Shown here: positions 46,701 to 61,700 of the stretch, piece after piece
Position numbering within the stretch: the first letter of the stretch is position 1
Layout: each line of letters starts with the position of its first letter
Origin: Tachypleus tridentatus
Lineage: Eukaryota > Arthropoda > Merostomata > Xiphosura > Limulidae
Assembly (NCBI RefSeq): GCF_004210375.1
Contig: NC_134833.1
Coordinates: forward strand, 143,274,127-143,338,126
Direction: 5' to 3'
DNA: 64,000 nucleotides
Program-made: the position numbers and the translations under genes
Notes under the pieces: generated by a model
What the model saw: the letters and a program-made list of their open reading frames with translations, nothing else
Database searches by the model: none
Told to the model about the DNA's origin: nothing

Positions 46701-49700
46701 ATCTAGTTCTTTAAGGATTTTCAAGAAGTAGCAGTTTGTGTAACAATATAATTCCAACCACGCTCTATTCATAACATCCATTACCAACGACGTGTTTCTC
46801 TCAGTTTACAACTCTTCAGGCCGATTGTGATGTAACAACATACGTACCGTGTTTCTCCGATAATAAGACCTACCCATAAAATAAGACCTAGTGTGATTTT
46901 TGGGGATAGTTTTAATATAAGCCCTACCCTTAAAATAAGCCCTAGTTAAGAGTGGCAGGAAGAGGAAAGAAATAAAAAAAAATAATTTATTAATTAGTTT
47001 AATAGTTAGTTAATTAGTTTGTTTAAGTATTAATCAGTTAGTTTAATAGTTTAATAATAGTTTATTTTAAATGGTTAGTTTAATAGTTTAATAATAGTTT
47101 ATTTTAAATGGTTAGTTTAATAGTTTTACTTTGTAACTTCATTTTTTTAATATATCAAAATAAGACATCCCCCGAAAATAAGCCCTAGTGTCATATTTTG
47201 GAGTGAAAATTAATATAAGCCCTGTCTTATTTTCGGAGAAACACGGTAGACACCTTTTACTAGTAGACCAAGAATAATTACAGTTATATTTGTCATAAGA
47301 AAGAAACTGAGGGGGGAAGCACACAAAGACAATATTATACTATTTAAAGCACAAATAAAATATATTGTTATGCTAATTAAATGTGAAAAAATTACAATTC
47401 CATTGTGATTTTAATGTGTAACTGTGGTTTATTTTCTGAGATAAAAAACTGACAGTTGATAATAACATTTGGTGTCATAAGACAAGCCATATCAATTATA
47501 CCTTGTTTGTCAACAAAATTCTCACCTATAGCACTGTCTTCACGGTCTAATTAATGTGTAAACAGCGCTATGGTGTTCGTTAATTCCGTGCTTTCTAGTT
47601 CTGCCAGTTTTACCAAAGCATACAGAAGCACAAGACCTGCATATCAAATTTGAGACGACGTTTTTGTGGTTACGCTACAACCTGCACATTTGTTTGCAGG
47701 TTTACTGCATGTTTTGGGTTTAATAACTACGTTCTAAGTTATTTAGATTTACTGGTAATATGTAAAGTTATGTAAGTACGACTTCTTTTTCTACACGTTG
47801 TATTAAACATCTTTATTGCAATGAAGTCAAAGTCAGATTAAATAATATTTATCAGATCGGGCACTTGAATTTTCGAACCTCTTTATCAGCCAAACAATGT
47901 TCGAGAAATTCATAGAAATAAAAGCTTGCTCGAATAAAAAAACAACAAACAAACAGTTTTTAACATTTTAATAAACGTCTGAAAAGTTTATGTGAAAGTT
48001 TTGCGTTCTTTATTTATAATTTGGAAATGGGTTGGTATTCGTTTTTCTAAAACTGTGGTGTAAGATCTTTCGATTTATAGCATATAACTCACATTCATTA
48101 CCATAACTTTATATTCAAATTTAGTATTTCTAGGTAAAGTTTGTAAAAAAATTGATCAGAAATTTAATAATAAGCAAATTGTTTATATAACATTGTATAG
48201 TAAAGTTGTCAGACTTTGTGATTGCTCTAGTTACATCCTAGTATGTTTTTAACATACTTAACTATTAGACATACACTGGAACAATCCTTGTTGCAGTAAA
48301 TCCATATAAAGAACTGGATATTTATGACTTGGTAAGTTCTTGGTAATTCTTTTGTTCTTATTGTGATTTGTAATGGATAGGTGTCGTTTTGAAACTGTAT
48401 TACACAAGGCTAAGGATTAATAATTACTCATTATTGAAGCTGAGAATAAAATATAAATGTGGCATTTTCAAACTTTCGCAAAATAGATTTTGTCTATTTC
48501 ATTGTTGATAATTATTTTAAATACAATTTGAAAAAATAGATTTAATAAATGTAAGAGAAGTATAATTGTACACGCTGTGAATAACTTTGTAATTATTATT
48601 ATTTTAAAGGACTGGGTTTTCAACTATAACGGTCAGAAAATTGGCCACCAGGAACCTCACGTGTTTGCTATATCGGAAGCAGCCTATTCCAATTTACAGA
48701 ATAAAAACCTAAACCAATCTTGCGTGATTAGCGGAGAGAGTGGCGCAGGAAAGGTAATTAAAAACTTATTTTTATTCGTTGGAACTTTAAAGTTCCATTA
48801 CAAACATATTAAAACAAATTCTTACAGTAATGTTAAAGGAAAAGTATGGCGATATGTATCTTCACCTAATACTTAGTAAACCTATTTGAACTTTGAACGT
48901 TTTTTTTAAATGAATTATGTTTAATTGTGTGTATGTTTATCTTATAGTAAAGCCACGCCCACCGCTAGTACAGTGGTATGTCTCCGGATTTACAACGCTA
49001 AAATCAGGGGTTCGATTCCCCTCGGTGGGCTCACCAGATAGCCCATGTGGCTTTGTTATAAGAGTAAAGCCACATCGGGCTATCTGCTGCGTCCACCGAG
49101 GGGAATTCAACCTTTGATTTTAGAATAGCAAATCCAAAGACTTACCGCAGTCCCAGCAGGGGACTATATTTAATTGACACGGAAGTTTTACAATTTAATA
49201 TTTCTGCGTCGACTATGTGGTATAAAAATAAAACTTATTTTATTTGAATAACGGTTGTTTATATGCCGTATAACCTATAAAAGTGTCATTGAATCATGGA
49301 ACGTGAAATGGCATGCAGTTAATATTAAAGTGAAATATTTAACATATCGCAGACACATAATTTTAGTGAAATAACTTTACGTTTTGGTGCTGTTTCACGA
49401 TATTCTTAAGTGTTTTTATTATAACTTAAACAGTACCAGAAAAGTGGTCCCTAGGTTGGACAGCAGTAAGTCTTCGGATTTACAATGCTAAAATTGTGGG
49501 TTCGATTCACCTCGGTGGACATAGCAGATAGTCCGATGCGGGTTTTCTATAAAAACACACACAGACACACACCAGAAGTGAGTCAGGTGGTTATAAATTT
49601 CATTTCCTACTGTGTTACTTGTAAAGTACTTTATTTCAATATCAAAACTAAGTGGGGTAAGAACAAAAATGTACGAGGTAAATCATTAACTGGAATATGG

Positions 49701-52700
49701 CATGTTTCTAAAGTTTACAGACAACTAATTGTACATTATATATCATGTTTAGATTCCATTTTAGGCTTTTACTTCAGAGATTCTCCTTTAAATTTCACCT
49801 CTTGTGAAAAAGAAAATAAATATTTAACATGCAGATAATTCTAATTAAAAAAAACAAAACATCTTAGGTGTGAAAAAAAGGTGCGGCCAAAAATGATTGA
49901 CGTGCGTCTTAAACCAATGAAATCAAAACTGGCAGCTACTCTTAATTATTTATTAGGTAGGTAGGCGTCGTATTCAATTTCAATCATTCTGGTGAGTAAA
50001 CAATAATATGCGGCCTAGCTAACTAATGGATATATTCTTTGCTGTAAAATTCTTGTCAATGCTATAACTGTAGCTACAGTTTTTATTTCATTGATTTTTG
50101 TCAATACACACCAACAAACTACAGAAAGTAAGAACATGACACTCAATAGTAACTAACATTAGCTTTAGGATCACAACCCTTGTAGTTTACACTCTAAATT
50201 AGTTAATATCTTCTCTTATAGTAACTACGTTAATTTTTGTCTACACTCACATACACTTCAAGCATTATTATTTACAATAATTGCTGCAGTTAATATTACG
50301 TGACCCTAAACGCTCTTTAATGAAGAGAATGTAATACATTTATGCTGAAAAGATGATAATGAATAATAACTGTTCTCCTCTACGATACTTCTGAAAACCT
50401 GAGCTAAAAATTGCTAATCCAGCTTGCTTGGCCTAACCAATACTTGTGCACGTGCTTTTTCAGCCAATAGTTTTTACTGCTGTAATTCAGTCGTTTCTAC
50501 TCCGAATGATAAAAACTAAAAAGGGTTCACTTTTACTCTTAGGTGAGACTATTTATAAATATTTGTAAATATTTCATACCGAGAGCTTAAACGACTTTTT
50601 ATGTATGCATGTGCAAAAAGTTTACTCAAAATTAAGCGGTTTTTGTTGAATAACTATACACATGTGACATATATAAACCAAATTTGACAACTAATTCTAG
50701 GTTGTGAAGATTTGTTAGTGTACCGTGTTCGATAAAAACCCATAGATTTTAAGTATGTTTTTTATTTTATCAAATGAATTTTACCTATTTCCGGGGCTTG
50801 GCATGGTCAGGTGGGTTAAGACACTCGACTCGTAACCCGAGGGTCGCGGGTTCGAAACCCCGTCACATTAAACATGCTCGCCCTTTCAGCCATGGGGACG
50901 TTATAATGTTACAGTCAATCCCACTATTCGTTGGTAAAAGAGTAGCCCAAGAATTGGCGGTAGGTGGTGATGACTAGCCGTCTTCCCTCTAGTCTTACAC
51001 TGCTAAATTAGGGTCGGCTTGCGCAGATAGCCCTCTGTAGCTTTGTGCGAAATAGAAAAACAAACCAAACCCTATTTCCGGTGCGAAGAATAAAAACACG
51101 AAGAAGTAGGAAAAAGAATTAATTAAAATTGAAGATGCAATATTTCGTGTACTGATAGATTGCCTTAAAGTTTTGAATGTGGGGTATGTGTCCAGTAGAC
51201 CACATCCACTGAAAATATGTGATATTTTGGATTACCACAGTACGAGCTACAGAAAATGAAAAAAATTACTAAACTATCACCTCAGTTAATAAAGAACAGT
51301 GTATCCCGCAGGCTGTTTTGGCTGTATAACACACTACCACGTGTAGGTGAAATTCCACAGCCCTGAAGCACGAGCAAATAGAACGCGTAAAGGTTCGTGG
51401 CCCAATATGTGTCGTCGTGAAACAACGACAATATTCTCCAAGAAACGGTTTGGGTGTCTGTTGCAAGAATGCAAAACAAACACCTTTAGTTTTTCACACT
51501 GTACGCCGAAAACGCAGGATTCAATAACAGCTGAATGAGTTTAGTCATTTTTAATCGCATGCTTGAATCACATGGATGCAGTTTGACCTACAATCCTCAG
51601 ACAGAATATTTTGTAAGCTTTCATTGTAGTTGCATTGTACGTGACATATCAAATATGGCGAGGTCAAAATATATCATAGGAATATTGGATGACGAACAAA
51701 ACCTCTTAGTGACTCGTACAACGTGCAACTAACTTTTCGTTTACGCTGACAAACAAAAACGAGTTGTTAGTCATTTCCGTTTCGATTTTTTTTTAAGTTT
51801 TATGTTTCTGAAACAGTGTCATATCTAATTTCTTTCCGTCTCGCTATTGTAAATATACAGTAATTCAGTTTCAGGTTGGAAAATTTTGAAAATTAGTTTT
51901 CATTATTCGTCAAATTCAAGTTTTTTGACTCGAAAGAACACCAATATTACGAAACAAGTCAATAGTTCAACACTTCATGTACTGGATTGTAGCACTAAAG
52001 CAATTAGCGCATATGTCAGTGTACAACTTCGACCATTATGTTTTATTTATGAAGTTCACGTAATTACAGAATTTAAAACCGAGTATTATAATATTTCCCA
52101 GTGGTTTGTATGGATGTAAGTTGAACATTCAGGGGAGCTGCTCCAGGAGCCAACCTGATGATAACTAGCACCACTTTGCGTGGATCTGATTGTACGATAT
52201 TAAGAATTGAAAAGTTTGGGAACACTTACAAATACTCACATGAAGCTGGGAACAAATTCGAGGAACAATTTTTAAAAACCATATGACTCAAATCTTAGAG
52301 GGTCGGAATACATCTTCACTTTAATATTGTACAAAACAATTACAGGAAACAGTTTTATTATACGTTAAAGCTAGCATGTTTTAATTATGTAACATTAGTA
52401 GGGTTGGACTGTGAGGCGTGGACAAAATATTTTTACTCCAGGGGCTATATAGGTTTATGTATATTACATTGAGCTGTTGAAAAGTAAGTTATTTGGAATC
52501 GCTAGTGAGTTAACCTTCAAGTGGTGGAAAACTTGGTTGACATGATTTTGAGTTTTAGTGTTATTTTCGAAAAATTGTTAAATTTCAGCGTCTAACACAT
52601 TTTAGCATATCACTGCTTGGCTTAAGTGATAGCTTTGTTAGTTTTCAATTGTGTATCTACTTCATCTCACATATGGTCGCGTTTTATATTAAGACATTAT

Positions 52701-55700
52701 TTTACAATGATATATTAAGCCTGATAAATCTGATTTATATGTATAAAATATCTTAATCTAAGATGCTATTAATAAACTAAGATCGACATTTTACAAATAA
52801 ATGTAAGTTGTTAGCCATGTTTACAAATGACGTATCAACATGTATATTATGCTAATTGTACTGCAGCAACATAAAAATAATAAAAATAAACTTACTACTG
52901 CAACATCAGGACTAGTTGAGTAAGTGAAAAAAAAAGCTGTAAAACAAGGACATTCTGTGACTTTCATTTTACTGACTAGAAACAACTTTTTTTTTCTATA
53001 TTGCCCCTTGTATTTATAATACACTCTTAAAATTTACTAGGAATTCAGGTGTGACTAGAATTCTTTAGGCCTATGTTATTAAATTTGAATTTTAACATCT
53101 ACATTTCAATAATTAAAAAGATATAGCTTATTAAAGTACTTTAGGAATTGGGGTATATTATAATAAAATATAATTTTATATTAATTGTCTGTGGTTCTTA
53201 ATAGATTTTCAACCCCAATTTTTCTATGAAATTACTCATAATTATTAGTTTTTGATTTTCGGAATAAATTGATGTAATGGGTAACCTTAACTTAAATTTT
53301 AAAATATATGGTTAAGTACTCATAAAATTAAATTTATAAGTTGATTAATATTAATTAACACTGAAATGTAATAAATATATTGTGGAACAAAAGATGATGG
53401 TGACAACTGGTTTCAGTATACTGACACTTCCAGTAAAGGGTTAACAAAAATCTTTCTTTCCAAATTAATCTGAAAGATATACATTTTCTGTTGTGTGATA
53501 GTACAAAGCAAATGTATCACTGCATTCAATTTTTATTACAGACAGAAACAACAAAGTTTATTCTTCAATATCTATGTACAGTAACAAGTACTGTTTCCAC
53601 TTGGGTAGAACAACAGATTATAGAAGCCAACACAATTTTGGAAGCTTTTGGTATGTTTTATTGATAATTTGAGGAACTAATGCTTATATAAAAATATACT
53701 TTTCTTCTGAAGTGTAAAACAGTTTTTGAAGAAGATCGAGGTAACAAATGACTATTTAATTTTTTTTTCTTTTATTCTTGTGTAAAGGTTTATATTCAGT
53801 GAATATATTTCTATATATTTTAGTGTAAAATATAGAAATGACTGTAAAATTCTTGTTTTTTAGTTTAAATAATTGCTGGAGTAATTTTATAGAAAAATTT
53901 TAGTTTAGAAAAATATAGATTGTATAACAAATAGAACTATAGATCCAAATTTCAATTACTTATTAGATGTATTTCATGGGATCTTTTGGCAGTAATATTT
54001 GCCAAGAGCCCTTGAACTGTACATGGGCTTAAGTCATTTGCAAACTTGCAGTTAGCTCACTGGCTTAGTGATAATGATCTTACTTGTGAGAGTAGGTTTT
54101 GACCTATGGATTTAATACCAGAGCTCAAAAGAAATAAAGAAAAATATTTTCTTCACTGATTTTCTATCACTTTTGCCTTTTTTAAGTGTAAGACATTTAA
54201 CTGTTATAGCTCTAGAACTACTGACTGGATATATATGATATCCCTCTGTTCTTGAAATATTTTTCTGAACTATTTACATGCCAAATTTCTCAAGGGTTTA
54301 TGACTTTGCTTGTTACAAGGCCCTTAATAGCATAACAGTCACATGAAAATATCGACAAAACTGCCATCAGTATTGTAATAAATTCAACTAATTACTACTG
54401 GGTCTTTTTTTGTATTTTGATATAGCAAATGAATGATTTTATCCAATATATTTGGTCATTTCTTTATCATATATATCATGTTAAGCATAAACATAAAACT
54501 ACTCAATATGTTATAATATGTGGACAACTTACCAGGAGTGAATGTTGTAGAAAAAAAGTCACTGGTTTGAGGATTAAACTGATTTTCATTCAAACTATTT
54601 AAAAAGTTCAGAATAATTTAAAGAAATTACAAGTATGATAAAATTAAGTTTTAAAATTCAGTTCTTATGAAAATACAGAGTAGCCTTAATTTTGGTAAAG
54701 AGGTCATTTAAGTATAGAACTGATGCATAAAACTGAAATGCAAAATAAAGTTTGAATTAGAGGAATGTTTTCAATACCACAAGAATATTTTGTAAATAAA
54801 ATATATAACTCTTCAATTTTAAAGCCCAATAACCTTTTTTATGTATGAACAGAGTTAAACCTTAAGAAAGTTTTAATATGGTAATGATGAAAAAATTTAG
54901 TATTTTTCTTGCCAAGAATTATAGATTTAATTTGTAAGTAAATATATATATAAACAATATATAATATATATATAAATATATAAACAATTTTACTTTTATA
55001 CTTTTTTTTAAAATTTCTGTGCTTGTTCTCTAACTGTTTTGGGTTAAACATCATTGGAATATTAAGCCTAATATTTCATTTTTTGTTGTTGTGGCAGGTA
55101 ACGCTAAGACTGTTAGAAATGACAACTCTAGTCGATTTGGAAAGTTTATTCAAATTTGTTTTGATGCTCACTATCAAATTAAAGGTTGTATCATACAAGA
55201 CTATTTGTTGGAACAGTCACGTATCACATTCCAGTCTGTGGGAGAACGAAATTATCATGTTTTCTACCAGGTAGTTGCAGCAGCACAGAAGAATGATGAA
55301 TTTCGAGAACAGTTCATGATTACTTCAGCAGAATCATATAATTACTTAAATCAAAGTGGTTGTACTACCATCGGTAGTACTGATGATGCTACCATGTTCG
55401 ATTCCTTGAGGTTGGCCATGTCAGTGCTTAATGTACCTTCCGAGATGAGTGATGGTATTTTTGGTGTTTTGAGTGCTATTCTGTGGTTGGGAAACCTTCA
55501 GTTTTCAGACTTGGACGGAGAAAAGTGTCAGTTAACACCTGGAGATGAAGACATTGTCATGAAAGTTTCAACACTTCTTGGGGTAGATCCAGAAGGATTT
55601 TCCCAGCTTTGTCTTCATCGTCAAATAATAGTAAGGGGAAATGTGACAGAGATTCCTTTCAAACTACATGAGGTAAATTCGGAATCATAATTTATAAAAC

Positions 55701-58700
55701 TCGAGTTAAAAATTACTGAAATTCATCAGTTCATATCAAATACACAGTAATTCTATTCTGTTCCTTCTCCATCATTTGATAAACATTGTATATGTAATTT
55801 CAAATCAAAACACAATATATTCCATTGATTTCTTTATTAAATTGACTATAATTTATTTGGGATAGCTAGGTATTAAACTTTTGAATTATCTTTTGGCAGC
55901 TAATGTCTTAATATGTTTTAGTATTGTATATATAAATTGTCAAACTGTCTTCTGACTTTTAGGTATTTGTTTCATCACTGATTGCTTTTGGACTTTTACA
56001 GAAACTGTTCATTTAATTTTCATTATATCGTTAATATTAGTTCACATACATTTCCACATTTTTATTTTACCACAAAACAAACATGATTTTAAATGTGGGT
56101 TAAATTAATTTTGTTTGGTTTTATATTTTGTAACTTCAAGATAGTAAAGGGACAGATAACTCTAAAAATATTACAGGAATAGTTTTAGTAAATAAAATAA
56201 GCCTTGTGGTCAGACATTAGAATTACGCCTATTATATTCTTAATACTGCATTTTGTATATGATCCCTTAGGGATTGTCAAGAATTAGAAGAGTGTATAAT
56301 GATAATATGGTGTACACAGTGTGGGTGGAATATTACTATAACCGTGATTTGCTAGCTTGGAAAACTCATTCACCCTGCAGCTATTGTTGTGGTAAAAACA
56401 GTTTATATGAAGTGTTCTGACTACTAATGTGTTTATGGTACCTCAGCTGGCCTGATGAGCTTTGGACTGAGCAAAAGCATTGGCTGAAATTAACATTCTT
56501 GTCATAAAACATTAAATTTAGGTACTGGTTGTTTAATCCACTTGATTAACTTTCACCCAAAAGCTGTTGAAGTATAATGCTATCAGAAGTTTAGGTGTTC
56601 TGTAAACTAATTATTTTTTTCATTTTATTATGATGTCAGGCACAAGACAACAGAAATGCAATGGCCAAGGCTCTATATTCTCGTACCTTTGCTTGGATAG
56701 TAAGCTACATAAATAAGTGCACTAACCCTGGAAAAGATAGTAAGAGGTTTCTTGGAGTCTTGGACATATTTGGATTTGAAAATTTTGCAGTAAGTTGAAG
56801 TATACTTTATGAAAAAAAAGGAATTATTGTTAGTTTATTCTTACGTTTTTCTAACAAAAAAAAAATTGCCTGAATTATTTTGATATTCATCTGCTACATT
56901 TTTCACATTAAAGCTGAGCCTCAAAACATCAATTAAAGTTTTAATATTAAGACAAAATTACATAATTTTATTATTTTGATATTTTATCCTTTATTCTGAC
57001 TTATTAAAATAATTGTAAAAACTAAATATTTAAGTAAGAACCATATAAAAACATTTTGTAATTTTTTATGATATGTCTTGTTACCAGTTTAAGTAACACT
57101 AACTCTTGTTATTAAGGAAAGCAAGTAGAATGTTAACTTGTGTTTTTTTATGAACTTCAGATGAATAGCTTTGAACAGCTGTGTATCAACTATACAAATG
57201 AGAAACTACACAAGTTTTTCAACCACTATGTATTTACCCTGGAACAGGAAATTGTGAGTATTTAATACTTTATATCATAAATTTCATAAAATTTTAAAGG
57301 GACAAGAAGGAACTTATTAGCACATCAACTTCCAACTGTAACCATTCCTTACAACTTGTATTCATCCAATCTTTTTTTGAACTTGGTTAAGTTTTCTTCT
57401 TTCACCAACCTTGAAAGCAGCTTATTCCAAAAGCTAACTACCCTATTTGTAAAGTAATACTGTCTAAACTGTAGATGAGTTTTATGCTGTCAAAATGTGG
57501 ATTTATGACCTGACCCCTTGTCCTGCTCTTTTCACTACTAAACACAAACACATTTGATGATTCTATATTATCAATACCCTTAATAATCTTAAGCACCTCA
57601 GTCAAATCACCACTGACTCTTCCCCTTTCCAGAGAAAACAAGTTTAAATATTCCAGTCTTTCTTCATAGGTCAATCCCATCATCCCAGGTATTGACCTTG
57701 TGTCTCTTCTATGTAATCTTTTCTAACAATTCAATGTTCTTCTTGAGGAAAGAAGCCCAAAACTGTACACAGTACTTTAAATGAGGCCTTACAAGTTATC
57801 TCTATAGTGAAACAATAATATCCATTGTTTTGTATTCAGTATTTCTATAGATGCTACCCAAAATTCCATTAGCCCTATAGCTAGCTAGCTACAATACACT
57901 GTTTAGATGACTTAAGTGAATTTTCAATCACAACATCAAGATCTTTTTCTTTAACATTATTTAATGTATTCTCATTTAAATTGTGAAATCCTAAGGGCAT
58001 CACTTGATATTTTGGATTGTTAAACATCATCTACCATTTATTGGCCCAGTGTATCAAATGATCTAAATCTTCCTGTAAATTTACCTCATCTTTGATACAG
58101 TTAGCCACCCCACAAATCTTAATGTCATATGCAAACTTCAAAATTTTGTTAGTTATTCTAGGGCCAATATTATGAATATAAATTGCAAACAGCAGAGAAC
58201 CCTGAGACACAATGTGTGTAGCTGTGATCCAGTCAGATCTAACTCCATTTATTACTACTTTCTGCTCTCCAGTCAATTTTCTATTAAATTTAATAGCATT
58301 ACTTTGTACCTACAGTTTTGATTTTTGTAACAAGTCTTTTGTGAGTTCTTATCATATGCTTTCTGAAAATAAACTTAGACCAAATTCACAAAATTTCTTC
58401 CATCAATTTTTTCAGTCATATCTTCAAAAAATGTCAAAAATTTGTTAAAAAGGCTTTTCCTAGTGTATCAAACTGCTCTAAGTGACTCTACAATGCATCT
58501 TTAATCACACTTTATAAAACCTTTCCAGGTACTGATCTAAGACTAACTGGTCTATAAATGGTTGGACAATGTTTATCACCTCATTCAAATATTGGACTAA
58601 CAGCCAATTTCCGATCTTCTAATACTCTTCCACTGCTCAATAATCTGTAAAATGTATTAGCTAGCAGTTTACAAATAAATTCTTTAAGTTCTTTTAAAAC

Positions 58701-61700
58701 TCCAGGATAAAAGATGTCATGTCCAGTGGATTTATCAGTACTTAGGTTTCCAAACTTTTGTCTTACAAATTCAAAACTTAAACGATATCTTTTACATTAA
58801 TATTTTTGTCAAACATTAAGTGCTTCCTTCGTAAAAACTGAAGATAGCATATAATTTAATGAATTTATCACCTTGTAATATTCTGAGATCATTTACCACC
58901 ATTATTTTTAAGAGGCACAGTTTATATCCCAACATTTTGCTTACCATCATATACCCAGATAATCCCTTATTTGATTTAACTTTCTTAGTTTACTTTCATT
59001 CATATATAGTTTTTGCTCTTTTAACTTTCTTTTTAACCAACTCTCTTGATTTCCTATAGTCCTCCAAAGCCTAATTATATCCAGAAAGTTTAAATTTCTT
59101 GCATTTATTATATTTACCCCTAATATGATCTCTTAAACCTTTAGTAAACCATACTGACTTATTTTGTATGCATATCCTACATCTCTTCAAGATCTCCTTC
59201 CAACCCTTTAGCCCAACCTACAGAAGCCAAATCACATCTCATTCCATCAATATTGGTTTTCCTGATATTTTGAATTTGGTTATTATTCTTCAGTTTTATG
59301 TATAATTAAAATTAAGAATCTAATAATGTAATGGTTGTTTGTACTTAAATGCTCACAAACTGCAACTCTATCTATTATATTCACATCAAGTAGTAACATA
59401 GCTTCTTCTCTTGTATGTTCCTTTACTAGTTAGTGTATAAAAGTATCCTGAAACATTTCTAAACACCTATCACCCTTACTGCAAGATTCAAAATGTTCCC
59501 AATTAATACTATTGAAATTAAAATCTCCCATAAATAATAACATATGTTTCAGCTACCACTTGGATCTTTTTTATACAATTTCTCATTAACTTCCATATTT
59601 TGACCTGATGGTCTATAACAAATTTCAATTAGAAGACTTTTTCCTTTTGTATTGACTAAAATCAACCCAATCTAATTCAACTTCAATGTTATTTTCTTTA
59701 ATATGCTTTAAATCAACAGGATACAATTAACTCTTTCCTTTTTTTTTCAATAGTCAGTTTCTAACAAATAATCTGTAGACTGGTATTTTAAAAGAATTTT
59801 TTCATCTAATTTGTTCAAATCTAACCAAGTCTCAGTGATACCAATAATATAAAAATCCACAGTTTCCACAACTTCCTTGAAGTCATCAGTTTTATTTATT
59901 ATATTCCTAGCATTACAATAGTGACAATTAATCATAGATTTTAAAATATGTTTGTGTTTTATGCCCATTGTACATTTTTTCCTGTCAATCGTAGTTCCTA
60001 TTTTACTAGTATCACAGTCCTTATCTCTGTCTAACCCTACTTTAAATCAATCATTACTGCTTAGTTAAGAGCCCTTGCTAACATGCTAGCCCCCTGCTTT
60101 GTTTGTAAGGCATCCCTTCCAAAACGATTAACCTTTCCAATAACATTGACTCCTTTAATTAATTGTGTTTCATTTTTTTTCTTAATAGAAGAACTCTAGA
60201 TTTTTGGAGAGTAAGTAAGATCTGTTAAATATATTCTGGAATTAGTTATGAAATATGGAAAATAACCATTTTACCAAAACCAAAAAGGGCTGAAATGGTG
60301 ATAATCTGTTTATATTTATTAACCTTAAGTAAATAAATGCTGAGCCAGGTTTGAAACCATGTAATACTGCAAAATGATTTCCACATTTAAAGCTGTGGGT
60401 ACATTATAAGTATAACAGTTAAACTCTTAGCATCAGTGTTAGGGTATTGCTGACTAACTGACTTCTCATTAATTAGTAGTTCAAAATTAGCCTTGCTATC
60501 TTTGTGATAAATTCAGATATTTTCTGAAGAATAACACCTAGTAATTACTAATATATATTCATCATAATTAAAATCACATGTTGGTATTAAATATTTGTAG
60601 GCAAGTATTAAGTATTTATTGTTGAATTTTTTCTTCCAGATTTGAATTATTTGTGCAATATTTAAAAACATATATTTAAATTTTTCATGAGAATTATACT
60701 CATAAATAATCTGTATTAACATAAGCGTAAGTTATTTTCAATCTAATAACCTCATTTTAGGATATGTATATGTTTGTCAAATATTAATACTTTTTAGCAG
60801 TGTTAATGTTATATTTTGTAGTTTTAAATTTATTCAGTAGATGTTTTTAAACAACAGAATAATTATCCGTTTTGGTTACAGTACAAACAAGAAGAAATAA
60901 CATTTTCCCACATTACCTTCACTGACAACACTGAATGTTTGGAATTATTAGAAAAGGTAAGAAGGAACTTTAAAATGGTGGTTAGTGATTATAAAAGTAA
61001 AGGTGAGAATTAATACTTGTACAGATTATAATTAACTGTGTATTTTCTCAAGGCTGAAGAAAACAAAAGTTCACATGTAACTAATAGTTCAGAATAGCAA
61101 TGTATGTAGCTTCCATGAATAAAACTGCTACTTATGCCTGTGTATTTAAAAATACTGCAAAGCTCAAGAACTATAGAAGACAAATTATTTAATCTAGTTT
61201 TAGTTAATTTTTAATAAACAATAATTAGAATAAAGTTAGTCAAAGGTGTTTGACAAAATTCTTATTCATTCAAAATTTCTCCAATTTGTTTGTTTTGCAA
61301 ATGGAATATGATTTTTCTTACAGTCTTTTTGTTTCTCATGAGAGATTTAATAGCTTTATATGACTAACATTATGTGGTGTTGTGATGTGGATTCTGTAAA
61401 AGGTTTGTAGTATACAGAAATATGAATAAAAATTCACAGTGATTTTTCTGATTCAGATTCTTGTTAAAAAGTCTTAATTCTTAAACTAGAGATATTTTAA
61501 GCATCCCTGATGAAAGATATTGTAGTTTCAAGTGCTAAATTGTGTATTTGTTTGGAATTAACTTGACCTTTTACTTTTACAGGCCCCAAAATGTATTCTT
61601 CGACTGTTGACAGAAGAGTGTCGAATACCAAAAGTAACATTTTTTATTGTCTCATAATTCTCTGTTAATTTTATTCAAAATTTATTTGTGATAAGGTATA

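Noticed and set aside
48957-49022. Apparent tRNA genes (A/B boxes, TTCGA T-loops) at many positions
   Set aside because: All are heads of SINE copies: they continue into a shared non-tRNA body and tail, several are flanked by TSDs, and anticodon stems are mismatched. No free-standing tRNA gene was supported.
57438-59968. Minus-strand frames as a gene nested in the myosin intron
   Set aside because: The pieces are endonuclease and reverse transcriptase fragments of a decayed CR1-like LINE.
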